Made by a program: the position numbers and the translations under genes. Below are positions 25,291-33,407 of a stretch of 34,217 bases of DNA, one piece after another. Each line of letters starts with the position of its first letter. Position 1 is the first letter of the stretch. The DNA lies in the NCBI GenBank assembly GCA_963205275.1, contig CAUJIH010000057.1, positions 1 through 34,217 of the forward strand. The letters run 5' to 3'. The notes under the pieces are model-generated. The model did not search any database and was not told the origin of the DNA. It saw nothing but the letters and a program-made list of their open reading frames with translations. Source of the DNA: Verrucomicrobiota bacterium. GTDB taxonomy: Bacteria > Verrucomicrobiota > Verrucomicrobiia > Verrucomicrobiales > DEV007.

Positions 25291-27606
25291 ATGAACTCGA
25301 CTCCTCGATTCTCGTTCTCACCCTTGAAGATTCTTCTGAGCTGCTCTTTCGCATTTTTCATCCCCCTCTCTCCCGCATACAGTGAGAATGTGAAGACCCC
25401 CGATCTATGGAAGATCGATCTCCGTGGCGGCAACCTTCTGCGCCCGGCAGGACTCGATCTCACCCAGCCCGATGCCGAGTGGGTGAACCAGAGTATCGCG
25501 AAGATGAAATACGACGACAGCGATTCCTCTTTCAGATTCTATCGCCTGCACCTAAAGGACCTTCCGACGAAAGAGACGACAAAAAAAGGAGAAGCGACGA
25601 AGCTCATCAGTGAAATCGTAAGCAAACAGGGCATTCCGGTGAAGGCTAATCGCAATTACCTGCTCTCCGCACTCGTCCGGGCCGACTTCCCTCGCAAAAG
25701 CATGGAGATCAATCTTTGCATGCGCTTTTTCGACGTCGATGGGCAGCGTGCGGGATCGCGCCAGCTCAAGGGATTGCCGGAGAAAACGGAAGGGCCGGAC
25801 GGCTGGCAACGACTGGAATGGACGCTGACAGTGCCCGATGATCCGCGAATTCACGAAGGGCGGGCCTGCATTTCACCAGGGTGGATTCACTATGACACTC
25901 CGCCAGAACTGAGCTTCGCCGACTTCGCCTTCGTCGAGTTGCCCGCGAAGGCGCTCGTGCCAACGAAGCGTGGAGAAGGGGTGACCTTTCCCGGCAGCGT
26001 CGGCTCCCTGCCGATGAAAGTGGAGTCAGCGACGGAAAAGGGTGGCGTCATCACAGTGGAGACGACAGGAGCGCGGTTCGAGTTCCACACGTCGAACGAC
26101 ACGGTGATCGCCTCCCAAAGGATCGAATTCCCTCGCAAGCTCGCCCAGTGGCAGACTTCGCTGCCGCTCGCGGGTCTTCGAATCGACCAACAAAATGCGG
26201 ATGTCTGCGTGCTGTCGAACGAGCACCTGACCATAGGCGTGCAAGCGGACTCGATGGTCGCCTTCAATCCGCATCAGGAACTGGAGATGACTCTGACCAA
26301 CCTCCTCGGCGGTGATTTCAACCGCTACGCCCGCGGCCATGTGTACAGCACCGACGATTTCGGCGGCATCACGGTCAATCCCTATTGCCCTCCCGGCACA
26401 GGCCGGACGCCGCGTTCGGCCCTGCTCACGGAGGGGCTATCTTTCGCCCAGTTTGCAGAGCGCGATTACGAGCAACTCGGAGCGGTGCAACAGGGTTGGA
26501 TGGCTCGCTGGACCCTGTCACCTGGCGAGCTGCTCTGCACCAGCGTATTCCCTCCCCGCCCCTATCCCTGGGAGGAGTCTTTCCGCTCTGGCTGGAAGCT
26601 CGCTCACTCCGCCGCACCGCTCACTTACTTCGAACAAAACATCCCCTTCGTCGATACATGGATTCTCTGGGACTATATCCCGAAGATGTGGGGGCACAGT
26701 TACTCGGACGAGTATGAACCCCGGAGCGAAGGCACCTTCCGAGCCGTGATGGAAAAAATCCACAGTCAGGGCCATCGAGCCATCCCCTACATGAGCGCCT
26801 ACTGGACGCCGACTCGCGACGCAGACGTGTACATCGCTGGAGTCCGAAATTTTGCCCAGAAATACGGAATCGACGGCGTATACAGCGACGGACTGCCACC
26901 GGAGGACTGGATGCTGGCTTACCGAGAAATGCGAATGCTGCGCGATCTCTTTCCCGATGGCCCTATCTCCGTCCACGATAGCGTGCGACAGGCGAATCTA
27001 GACATCGCCCAGATCAAGCCCTTCCTCTACACCTATGCGAATTTCACCTACATGGCGGAGGGAATCGAGACGAAACAGGGAGCAAACTGGCAATATCCCC
27101 GCTACGTCACCTCCATGTTTCGCAAGACCAACAATCTCGGCGTGACCAAAGGGGACAAGTGGCAAGACGCTGCGGGACAGGTTATGGGAGAGAGGAAAAA
27201 TCTAGTCGATCTGGTCTATAACGGACGGGACAACATCGGCTTCAACGTTCCCACCTACTACGCTGCGCTCCAGCAAATGCACGAGTTGTGGAGGGAAAAA
27301 GGCAGGGAGCCTTTCTTTTATGATCGCTACTACCTGCCGAAGGCGCAGGAGATCACCGGCTACCGCATCGGACGAGCCGCCATGCCCATTGATGAGCGCA
27401 GCGAGAAGAACGGCAAGGTGACCATCTCCCTGAAGTCGCTGACGCCGGGTGCCGTCATCCGCTACACGACCGACGGCACAGTGCCGGACGAGGACTCGGC
27501 GCTCTACGAGACACCCCTCTCCCTCGCCCCGGAGCTCGCCACACGGCTTCGCACACGAGCCTATGCCGAAGGTCTCGAACCCAGTGCTGTGACTCCGCTC
27601 CCCTGA
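25291..27606 (+). CDS. secreted TIM-barrel glycosidase-like protein with chitobiase-type C-terminal domain
   Basis: A 771-residue secreted protein (signal cleavage near PAYS/ENV). Residues 50-240 form a beta-rich region that may include a carbohydrate-binding-like domain. The centre, about 430-640, looks like a TIM barrel: VDTWILWDYIPKMWGHSY, SQGHRAIPYMSAYWTPTRDA, KYGIDGVYSDGLPPEDW and DGPISVHDSVRQANLDIAQI. The Asp in GVYSDG is a candidate catalytic acid or nucleophile. The last 60 residues form a chitobiase/HEX C-terminal-type sandwich (GAVIRYTTDGTVPDEDSALY). I cannot assign a glycoside hydrolase family; GH36/GH31-like or DUF-type enzymes are the nearest idea. ATG 25291 directly precedes the signal peptide. 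It lies divergent to the DUF4838 gene and 64 bp upstream of the symporter gene, which supports joint expression. Confidence 0.7.
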   Translation: MNSTPRFSFSPLKILLSCSFAFFIPLSPAYSENVKTPDLWKIDLRGGNLLRPAGLDLTQPDAEWVNQSIAKMKYDDSDSSFRFYRLHLKDLPTKETTKKGEATKLISEIVSKQGIPVKANRNYLLSALVRADFPRKSMEINLCMRFFDVDGQRAGSRQLKGLPEKTEGPDGWQRLEWTLTVPDDPRIHEGRACISPGWIHYDTPPELSFADFAFVELPAKALVPTKRGEGVTFPGSVGSLPMKVESATEKGGVITVETTGARFEFHTSNDTVIASQRIEFPRKLAQWQTSLPLAGLRIDQQNADVCVLSNEHLTIGVQADSMVAFNPHQELEMTLTNLLGGDFNRYARGHVYSTDDFGGITVNPYCPPGTGRTPRSALLTEGLSFAQFAERDYEQLGAVQQGWMARWTLSPGELLCTSVFPPRPYPWEESFRSGWKLAHSAAPLTYFEQNIPFVDTWILWDYIPKMWGHSYSDEYEPRSEGTFRAVMEKIHSQGHRAIPYMSAYWTPTRDADVYIAGVRNFAQKYGIDGVYSDGLPPEDWMLAYREMRMLRDLFPDGPISVHDSVRQANLDIAQIKPFLYTYANFTYMAEGIETKQGANWQYPRYVTSMFRKTNNLGVTKGDKWQDAAGQVMGERKNLVDLVYNGRDNIGFNVPTYYAALQQMHELWREKGREPFFYDRYYLPKAQEITGYRIGRAAMPIDERSEKNGKVTISLKSLTPGAVIRYTTDGTVPDEDSALYETPLSLAPELATRLRTRAYAEGLEPSAVTPLP

Positions 27607-27617
27607 TGACGGAGATG

Positions 27618-27631
27618 AAATTTCGAAATTT
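27618..27631. other. 14-bp perfect palindrome between the glycosidase-like and symporter genes
   Basis: AAATTTCGAAATTT is a perfect palindrome 12 bp past the stop of the glycosidase-like gene and 39 bp before the symporter start. Two extra T bases follow. It could be an operator or a weak terminator stem; AT pairing makes it a poor hairpin, so a protein site is somewhat more likely. The significance of one occurrence in AT-rich sequence is low. Confidence 0.25.
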
Positions 27632-27670
27632 TTACTCGCAAAGAGATCGGTTTTTCGCCTAGATAATCCA

Positions 27671-29302
27671 ATGCCCCATTTTTCTTGGTCCATCGACGGT
27701 TCCATCATCGGCTTCTACCTGCTGGTGACGATGGCGGCTGGCGTGTGGCTGCGAAAGCGCGTCCGTCGTGTCGAAGATTTCCTCGTGGCCGGCCGCGAGA
27801 TGAACCTACACCTAGGGATCGCTTCACTCGCCGCGACTGAGTTCGGCGTGATCACCTGCATGTATGCCGCGCAGGCGGGCTATACGCAGGGCTTTGCCGG
27901 AGCCTTTCCCGGTCTCTGCCAGGCTGGGGGAATGTTCTTTGTCGGCTGGACAGGTTTTTGTGTGAAGCGACTCCGGGACAAGGGCGTGATGACTCTGCCG
28001 GAACTCTTTGAAAATCGCTTCGGACAGCGCGTTCGGTGGCTTTCCGGTGTCGTGATCGTCATGGGCGGACTGCTCAACATGGGCGTCTTTCTCAAGATCG
28101 GTGGACAGTTTCTCGTTCTCGTGACTGGACTGGATCTCAGCTATCTAGTTCTCATCATGACCATCCTGCTCGGCTTGGTGGCCATCTATACCATGCTGGG
28201 CGGCATGCTCTCCGTGCTGGTCACCGACTTCCTCCAGTTCGTCGTGATGAGCGTTGGGCTACTGGTCGTGACCGTGATGGTGCTCGTGTATGTCGGTTGG
28301 GATCAGCTCGTCACCACAGTGGAAACCTATCACGGAACAGGGGGCTTCCTCCCCTTTGCGAATCCCCACACGGGCTGGGCTTTCGTCACCATGCAGATCC
28401 TGATGGGGATTTCTACCACGCTCACATGGCAGACCGTGATCTCGCGTCTGCTCTCCGCTAAGGATTCGAAGACAGGGCAGCAGGTCTTCACCCGCACGAG
28501 CTTCTTCTTCGTCTGCCGCTGGATCATTCCCGGCCTGTGGGGAATCGCAGCGCTGGCCATGCTGGGATGGAAGCCGCTCGACGCGCTCTCGGCTACAGAT
28601 CGCGCCACCTTACCTCAGGAAGTAGCGCAAAAGATCGAGGCTTCTCCCGTCGGAATCCCCCTGGATGGCCTGAGTTTGGAGGAGCAGGCGGCCATCCCTG
28701 CGAAGGTGAAGGCGAGCCTGAACGACGCCTCGCTTAACGCCATGCCGAAATGGATGAGCACTTTTCTGCCGATTGGCTTGATGGGGCTGCTCCTCGCCGC
28801 CATGCTCGCCGCCGACATGTCCACGGATGCGAGCTACATGTTGAGCTGGGGCAGCGTGATCTACAACGACATCCTCGCCCCCTTCCGACGAAAACCCTGG
28901 CCCCACGCCCGGGCGATCCTCTGGAATCGCTGCATCATCGCCCTGATCGGCGTCTATCTCTTCGTCTTCGGACTCTGGTATAATATGGAAGGCAATGTCT
29001 GGTCCTATCTGGCGCTGACCGGTTCCATCTATCTCTCCAGTATGAGTGCCCTGCTGATCGCTTGCTGCTACTGGCCCCGAGCCAACAACTGGGGAGCCTT
29101 TTCCGCCATCGTGTTGGGAGCGCTGGTCCCTGTCGTCCACCTCGTCATGGAGCAGTCGGACTCTCTGAAGCCCCTGCTGCACGGATTCAACAAAGATCAT
29201 GCCGGGATCGCCGCCTTCGTTGCGTCGGCACTGGGCATGGTCATCGGATCACTGCTGAAGCCCAAGTCCTCTAGCGTCACCCCAACCCCCGCACAAGCAT
29301 GA
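27671..29302 (+). CDS. sodium:solute symporter (SSS family)
   Basis: This is a 543-residue polytopic inner-membrane protein with about 13 hydrophobic segments. The early stretch RVEDFLVAGREMNLHLGIASLAATEFG and the later LLAAMLAADMSTDASYMLSWGSVIYNDI are typical of SSS transporters, including the Na-binding region of TM1 and TM8. These carriers move sugars, amino acids or other solutes with sodium ions. A charged stretch of about 60 residues lies between two membrane helices around residues 305-360, longer than in well-known members. The substrate cannot be read from sequence; the neighbouring secreted hydrolases suggest a saccharide. The stop codon overlaps the next start as ATGA. Confidence 0.92.
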   Translation: MPHFSWSIDGSIIGFYLLVTMAAGVWLRKRVRRVEDFLVAGREMNLHLGIASLAATEFGVITCMYAAQAGYTQGFAGAFPGLCQAGGMFFVGWTGFCVKRLRDKGVMTLPELFENRFGQRVRWLSGVVIVMGGLLNMGVFLKIGGQFLVLVTGLDLSYLVLIMTILLGLVAIYTMLGGMLSVLVTDFLQFVVMSVGLLVVTVMVLVYVGWDQLVTTVETYHGTGGFLPFANPHTGWAFVTMQILMGISTTLTWQTVISRLLSAKDSKTGQQVFTRTSFFFVCRWIIPGLWGIAALAMLGWKPLDALSATDRATLPQEVAQKIEASPVGIPLDGLSLEEQAAIPAKVKASLNDASLNAMPKWMSTFLPIGLMGLLLAAMLAADMSTDASYMLSWGSVIYNDILAPFRRKPWPHARAILWNRCIIALIGVYLFVFGLWYNMEGNVWSYLALTGSIYLSSMSALLIACCYWPRANNWGAFSAIVLGALVPVVHLVMEQSDSLKPLLHGFNKDHAGIAAFVASALGMVIGSLLKPKSSSVTPTPAQA

Positions 29303-29460
29303 CAGAACACTGGTTTTGGTTCGGCATCACAGTTCTCGTTGTGGCTTGGTATTCCACCATCACTGTGTGGATCGCGATCCGTGGAGCCGCAGATATTCGA
29401 GAAATGGTCGCCAATCTCGACGCGGAACAGGCATCGGAGAAAGTGGATGAATCAGAGTGA
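29299..29460 (+). CDS. small membrane protein, probable symporter partner
   Basis: A 53-residue ORF starts with ATG 29299, overlapping the symporter stop by 4 bp (ATGA), so it is probably translated by re-initiation. The sequence starts MTEHWFWFGITVLVVAWYST, one strongly hydrophobic helix (residues 5-28), then a basic turn (IRGAADIREM) and an acidic tail (DAEQASEKVDESE). By size, topology and position it resembles the small accessory proteins found with many SSS transporters. It is too short for most ORF callers. The role is inferred; the coding assignment rests on overlap, composition and the downstream stop at 29458-29460 just before the convergent gene. Confidence 0.75.
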   Translation: MTEHWFWFGITVLVVAWYSTITVWIAIRGAADIREMVANLDAEQASEKVDESE

Positions 29461-29486
29461 TTCGTCCCACAAGCTGCTGATCGTTT

Positions 29487-30731
29487 TTACCGCCCTGTCG
29501 GGGCTGTTGCAGGCTTTACACTGCCCAAGGCTTTCAGCACAGCAGGATCGGTTTCATTGAACAGGTGGATGCCATCCGCTCCGGCGGCGTACCATTTCGC
29601 CGCGCGTTCGCGATACTGCTCTAAGCTCATTTTTTGACGTTTCGGCAGAGTTGCCTTCCCCTCGGCTGCCGCTTTGTCCTCTTCCGGCGTCGTATCATGC
29701 CCCGCTAAGGTCGCCTCCTCCCCGAACAGCACCGCGCAACCACTAGCCTTCGCCTTCTGAACAAAGGGAGAAATATCGAACTCATATCCACCCTTCCCGT
29801 ATCCGGCTACCACCAGATAGTCGAGCAGTCCCGATTCCAACCACCGATCCACATCACAGCCGACACCCTTCGCGCCCTTCCAGTCGACCCTAGCGCTCAG
29901 ACCGATATGTCGACCTTTTGCCTTCCCCACCTCGTCCAGCATCGAACGCACCTGAGTGACAAAGCCTGTCATCGTGCCGCCGATCAACTCCAGCCAGCGT
30001 GGATCATCCGTAGGCAACTGACGCGGATCTTCACCGTATTTCTCCTGAAAGGCCTTCACCAGCGGTTCTTCGTAGCCGAGAAACGGCGGATGACGCAGGA
30101 AGTCGAGATTGACTCCATCGATGTCTCGAGCCGCTACTTCACGCAGCAAATTCAAGCGAAACTCCCGCACCTCGGGAAAGGCGTAGGATAGCTTGATCCT
30201 GTCCTCTCCCTTCTGCCCCCGCACTCGTAGCTCCGGGTGCTCCCACCAGAAGCTACTGTTGAAAAAGCGCGATACGCTCTCTCCCATCCAGTTCGTATTG
30301 TAATCCCCATTCATTCGCAGCGAGGCGTAGCATTGCACCCCCGCATCGTGACAAGCATCGATCACCACTTTCAGCGTATCCACCCCCGCATCAGCGAGCT
30401 GCCGATAAGTCTCCGCTGCTTTTTGATCCCCTCGACGAGGAAACTCGGTCATCCCGGCACCGATCATCTCGTAGCTCTTCGAGGGAAAATTCACCCGACT
30501 GCCCGCCAACACGCACCACTCCAGCACCGCGACCTGAGTGTCCTTAAATCGAAGCATCGCATTGCGAAGGGATTCCTCCGACGAATAGCGCCCCGAATAA
30601 AACGCGCTAAAGCCGTCATCATTCGTGATGATCAGCTTCTCCCCATTCCGAGCGTGAGGCGGCTCTGCCGTGATCGCCGAGGAGCAGATGAAGGGGAGCA
30701 GGGCAACAATCAGAAAGAATCCGCGAGACAT
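29487..30731 (-). CDS. secreted GHL10-like glycoside hydrolase-like protein
   Basis: A 414-residue secreted protein (signal MSRGFFLIVALLPFICSSAITA/EPP). A TIM barrel is suggested by ADAGVDTLKVVIDACHDAGV and QCYASLRMNGDYN, then DIDGVNLDFLRHPPFLGYEEP with Asp205 and Asp210, similar to the IDGIHLDYIRYP pattern of GHL10-type proteins, then HIGLSARVDW and LDYLVVAGYGKGG, and finally AAKWYAAGADGIHLFNE. GHL10 enzymes are predicted glycosidases of unknown specificity. Length and order fit. The gene is convergent with the symporter pair, with 26 bp between the stops, and belongs to the same glycan-use locus. It has its own promoter side toward hemB, with 77 bp between its start and the hemB stop. Confidence 0.75.
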   Translation of the reverse strand: MSRGFFLIVALLPFICSSAITAEPPHARNGEKLIITNDDGFSAFYSGRYSSEESLRNAMLRFKDTQVAVLEWCVLAGSRVNFPSKSYEMIGAGMTEFPRRGDQKAAETYRQLADAGVDTLKVVIDACHDAGVQCYASLRMNGDYNTNWMGESVSRFFNSSFWWEHPELRVRGQKGEDRIKLSYAFPEVREFRLNLLREVAARDIDGVNLDFLRHPPFLGYEEPLVKAFQEKYGEDPRQLPTDDPRWLELIGGTMTGFVTQVRSMLDEVGKAKGRHIGLSARVDWKGAKGVGCDVDRWLESGLLDYLVVAGYGKGGYEFDISPFVQKAKASGCAVLFGEEATLAGHDTTPEEDKAAAEGKATLPKRQKMSLEQYRERAAKWYAAGADGIHLFNETDPAVLKALGSVKPATAPTGR

Positions 30732-30808
30732 AGATGCCTATCCCTACTGGAGATTCACACGGATGGGAAGCGAAAGTTTCCGATCAAAAACTCCGCTCGT
30801 TCAGCGAT

Positions 30809-31816
30809 TCAGCCATGCTCTCGTAGGAATGTGGCCGCCTGTTTCGCGAAGTAGGTCAGGATCATGTCAGCTCCGGCTCGTTTGATGCCCGTCAGGGATT
30901 CCATCATCACTTTCGTCTCATCGATCCATCCGTCTCGTGCGGCGGATTTGATCATCAGATATTCTCCACTGACCTGATACGCTGCCAGAGGCAGATCAAA
31001 GGTATCCCGCAGGGTGCGGATGATATCGAGATAGGGTCCGGCGGGCTTGACCATCAACATGTCTGCTCCCTCGGCGATGTCGAGTTCTGCTTCGCGCAGA
31101 GCTTCGCGGCGATTGGAGGGATCCATCTGATAGGTCGCTTTATCTCCGGACTTCGGGGCAGAATCGAGAGCACCTCGGAAGGGGCCATAGTAGGCGGAGG
31201 CATACTTGGCCGTGTAGCTGAGGATGGAGACTTCCTCGTATCCGGCGTCATCCAAGGAGGCGCGGATTTCGCCCACACGTCCATCCATCATATCGCTAGG
31301 CGAGACAATATCGGCACCCGCCTCAGCGTGACAGAGGGCCTGGCGACAGAGGATTCCCACGGTTTCATCATTCAGAATGCGCAGATCACCCTGGGGGGTC
31401 GTCTCGACGATTCCATCGTGCCCATCAGAGTTGTACGGGTCGAGAGCGACATCGGTGATGACGGCCACATCAGGATAGGCGGCCTTCAGAGCACGGATCG
31501 CACGAGGGACAAGGCCATCGGGATTAAAACACTCTTCCGCGTGAGAGGACTTCAAATGTTCCTCGATCTTCGGAAAAAGCACGATGGCTCGCACTCCGAC
31601 AGCGGCGGCAGCACCGACTTCACCGACGAGTCCCTCTAGGCTCCATCGATGACATCCGGGCATCGAGTGAATGGGGTGATTCTCCGGTGACTCATGTAAA
31701 AACAGCGGATAGATGAAGTCAGATGGATGAAGCACGGTCTCGCGCACGAGTCCTCGCACGGCAGGACTCTTACGATTTCGACGTGGACGGGTAATGAGAT
31801 TTAGTTTAGCGGACAT
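30809..31816 (-). CDS. hemB: porphobilinogen synthase (delta-aminolevulinic acid dehydratase)
   Basis: A 335-residue HemB, the usual length, which condenses two 5-aminolevulinate molecules to porphobilinogen in tetrapyrrole synthesis. The Schiff-base Lys is Lys257 in MLMVKPAGPYLD, with the second active-site Lys204 in SILSYTAKYASAYYGPFR. DIVSPSDMMDGRVG and PAGPYLDIIR are also diagnostic. At the position of the zinc-binding Cys triad this protein has DVALDPY (122-128), the aspartate-type sequence of zinc-independent, Mg-dependent enzymes. ATG 31816 was chosen; it overlaps the end of cysS by 16 bp. The two housekeeping genes are on the same strand and probably transcribed together. Confidence 0.96.
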   Translation of the reverse strand: MSAKLNLITRPRRNRKSPAVRGLVRETVLHPSDFIYPLFLHESPENHPIHSMPGCHRWSLEGLVGEVGAAAAVGVRAIVLFPKIEEHLKSSHAEECFNPDGLVPRAIRALKAAYPDVAVITDVALDPYNSDGHDGIVETTPQGDLRILNDETVGILCRQALCHAEAGADIVSPSDMMDGRVGEIRASLDDAGYEEVSILSYTAKYASAYYGPFRGALDSAPKSGDKATYQMDPSNRREALREAELDIAEGADMLMVKPAGPYLDIIRTLRDTFDLPLAAYQVSGEYLMIKSAARDGWIDETKVMMESLTGIKRAGADMILTYFAKQAATFLREHG

Positions 31817-33246
31817 AGTTCGTATCCCTCCTTGGTATCGGTGAGCTTCCAGCCCATCGCAGTAATTTCGTCACGTAGGCGATCAGCTTCGGCCCAGTTC
31901 TTTTCCAGCTTTGCCTGACGGCGACTCTCGGCTTTCTCGACTATCTCCGCAGGAACTTCGATCGATTTTTCCTCCTCGTGAGAGGGCAGGAGCAGCCCCA
32001 GTGCGGCGAGGACGCGATGAAGCCCTAGGAGTTCGCGGATTGCTTCATCTGCCGAAAGTGAACCCACTTTCAGCGTCTTGGCCGTGGAAAAGATGCGTCC
32101 GAGTGCGTCGGGCGTATTCAGATCGTTCTGAAGAGCTTCGAAGGCACCCTGGAAAGAAGCACCCTCCTGAACTTCCAACAGTCGAGAATACTCCGGAATC
32201 TCGAACTCGCCAGCCATCTGGACTAAACTTTGATGCAGTTTCGCAATTCGGCGCAGGGCTTGACGTGCCCCGAGTAGGGCGGGGAAAGTCTCCTTTCCAT
32301 CGGCATCCTTGGCCACGAAATTCAGTGGCTGGCGGTAGTGAGAGGAAATAAGAACGTAGCGAACCTCGATCGGATCGAAGCCTACATCGATGAGCTGCTG
32401 GATGGTGTAGAAGTTCCCGAGACTCTTCGACATCTTTCCACCATCGACTAGGAGGTGAGTGAGGTGAAACCAATGATCAGCCATCGTCTGTCCAGTGCAG
32501 GCTTCGCTCTGGGCGATTTCGTTCTCGTGATGAGGGAAGATCAGATCGACTCCACCGGAATGCAGGTCGAAGCGCTCACCCAGATGCTCCCGACACATCG
32601 CCGAGCACTCTAGATGCCATCCAGGTCGTCCCTGCCCCCACGGGCTTTCCCAGAAATTGACGCCATCTTCTTCACGTCGAGCCTTCCACAGGGCGAAGTC
32701 GGAAACGGAATCCTTGTCGTATTCATCCTCACTGATCGCGCCAGAGGCTCCCTCCCGTAGTTCCCGTTGATCGAGCCGTGAGAGACGACCGTATTGGGCG
32801 AAGCTGGAGACCCGATAATACACAGAACCATCGGCAGAGGCGTAGGCGTGGCCTTTTTCCATCAGCTCGGCGATCATCGCGATCTGATGAGGAATGTGGG
32901 CGACAGCACTGGGCTCGAGATGAGGACTCAATAAATTCAAGCGATGCCCATCCTCATGGAAACGATCTCGCCAGTAGGCGGTGAAATCAGAGAGACTTTT
33001 CTTCGATGCCTGGGCATCACGTATCGTCTTGTCATCGAGATCGGTGAGATTCCGCACGTGATAGGTTCGGAACCCAGAGAGCTCCATCGTACGGCGGAAA
33101 ACATCCTGCAAGACGAAGGTGCGGAAGTTGCCGATATGCGCCGGGCCATACACGGTGGGCCCGCAGCAGTAAAATCGAAAAGTCTCCCCGTCACGAGGTG
33201 ACAGGGTTCTGATCGAACGGCTCATGGTATCGAACAATTTCATCAT
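31801..33246 (-). CDS. cysS: cysteinyl-tRNA synthetase
   Basis: A 481-residue class I aminoacyl-tRNA synthetase. The start MMKLFDTMSRSIRTLSP matches the usual N-terminus (MLKLYDTLTR), followed by FYCCGPTVYGPAHIGNF with HIGN as the HIGH motif and one of the zinc-binding cysteines in CCGP. Other visible hallmarks are WHLECSAMCREHLG, FDLHSGGVDLIFPHHENEIAQSEA and the KMSKS loop GGKMSKSLGNFYT. The C-terminus ends with EITAMGWKLTDTKEGYEL, typical for CysRS. It charges tRNA-Cys. ATG 33246 or 33243 are both possible; the ORF extends upstream without ATG-supported conserved sequence. Confidence 0.96.
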   Translation of the reverse strand: MMKLFDTMSRSIRTLSPRDGETFRFYCCGPTVYGPAHIGNFRTFVLQDVFRRTMELSGFRTYHVRNLTDLDDKTIRDAQASKKSLSDFTAYWRDRFHEDGHRLNLLSPHLEPSAVAHIPHQIAMIAELMEKGHAYASADGSVYYRVSSFAQYGRLSRLDQRELREGASGAISEDEYDKDSVSDFALWKARREEDGVNFWESPWGQGRPGWHLECSAMCREHLGERFDLHSGGVDLIFPHHENEIAQSEACTGQTMADHWFHLTHLLVDGGKMSKSLGNFYTIQQLIDVGFDPIEVRYVLISSHYRQPLNFVAKDADGKETFPALLGARQALRRIAKLHQSLVQMAGEFEIPEYSRLLEVQEGASFQGAFEALQNDLNTPDALGRIFSTAKTLKVGSLSADEAIRELLGLHRVLAALGLLLPSHEEEKSIEVPAEIVEKAESRRQAKLEKNWAEADRLRDEITAMGWKLTDTKEGYELCPLN

Positions 33247-33407
33247 CGACGAATCGGTATCTAAAAGTGGCGCAATGGACGACGGCACATCAAAATTTGC
33301 AAGAAGTTCGAAATCCGTGAATCTTTCGTGAATCGTGAGAATTCGCACTCTTCTTTTCGGGGAAGGACTCAAAGAAAGAGTATCCTGCAAGCGTATTCAT
33401 AATACAG

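Noticed and set aside
28610..29200. 196-aa minus-strand ORF within the symporter gene
   Set aside because: Rich in Asp/Gly/His as expected from antisense of membrane helices; the plus-strand symporter is unambiguous.
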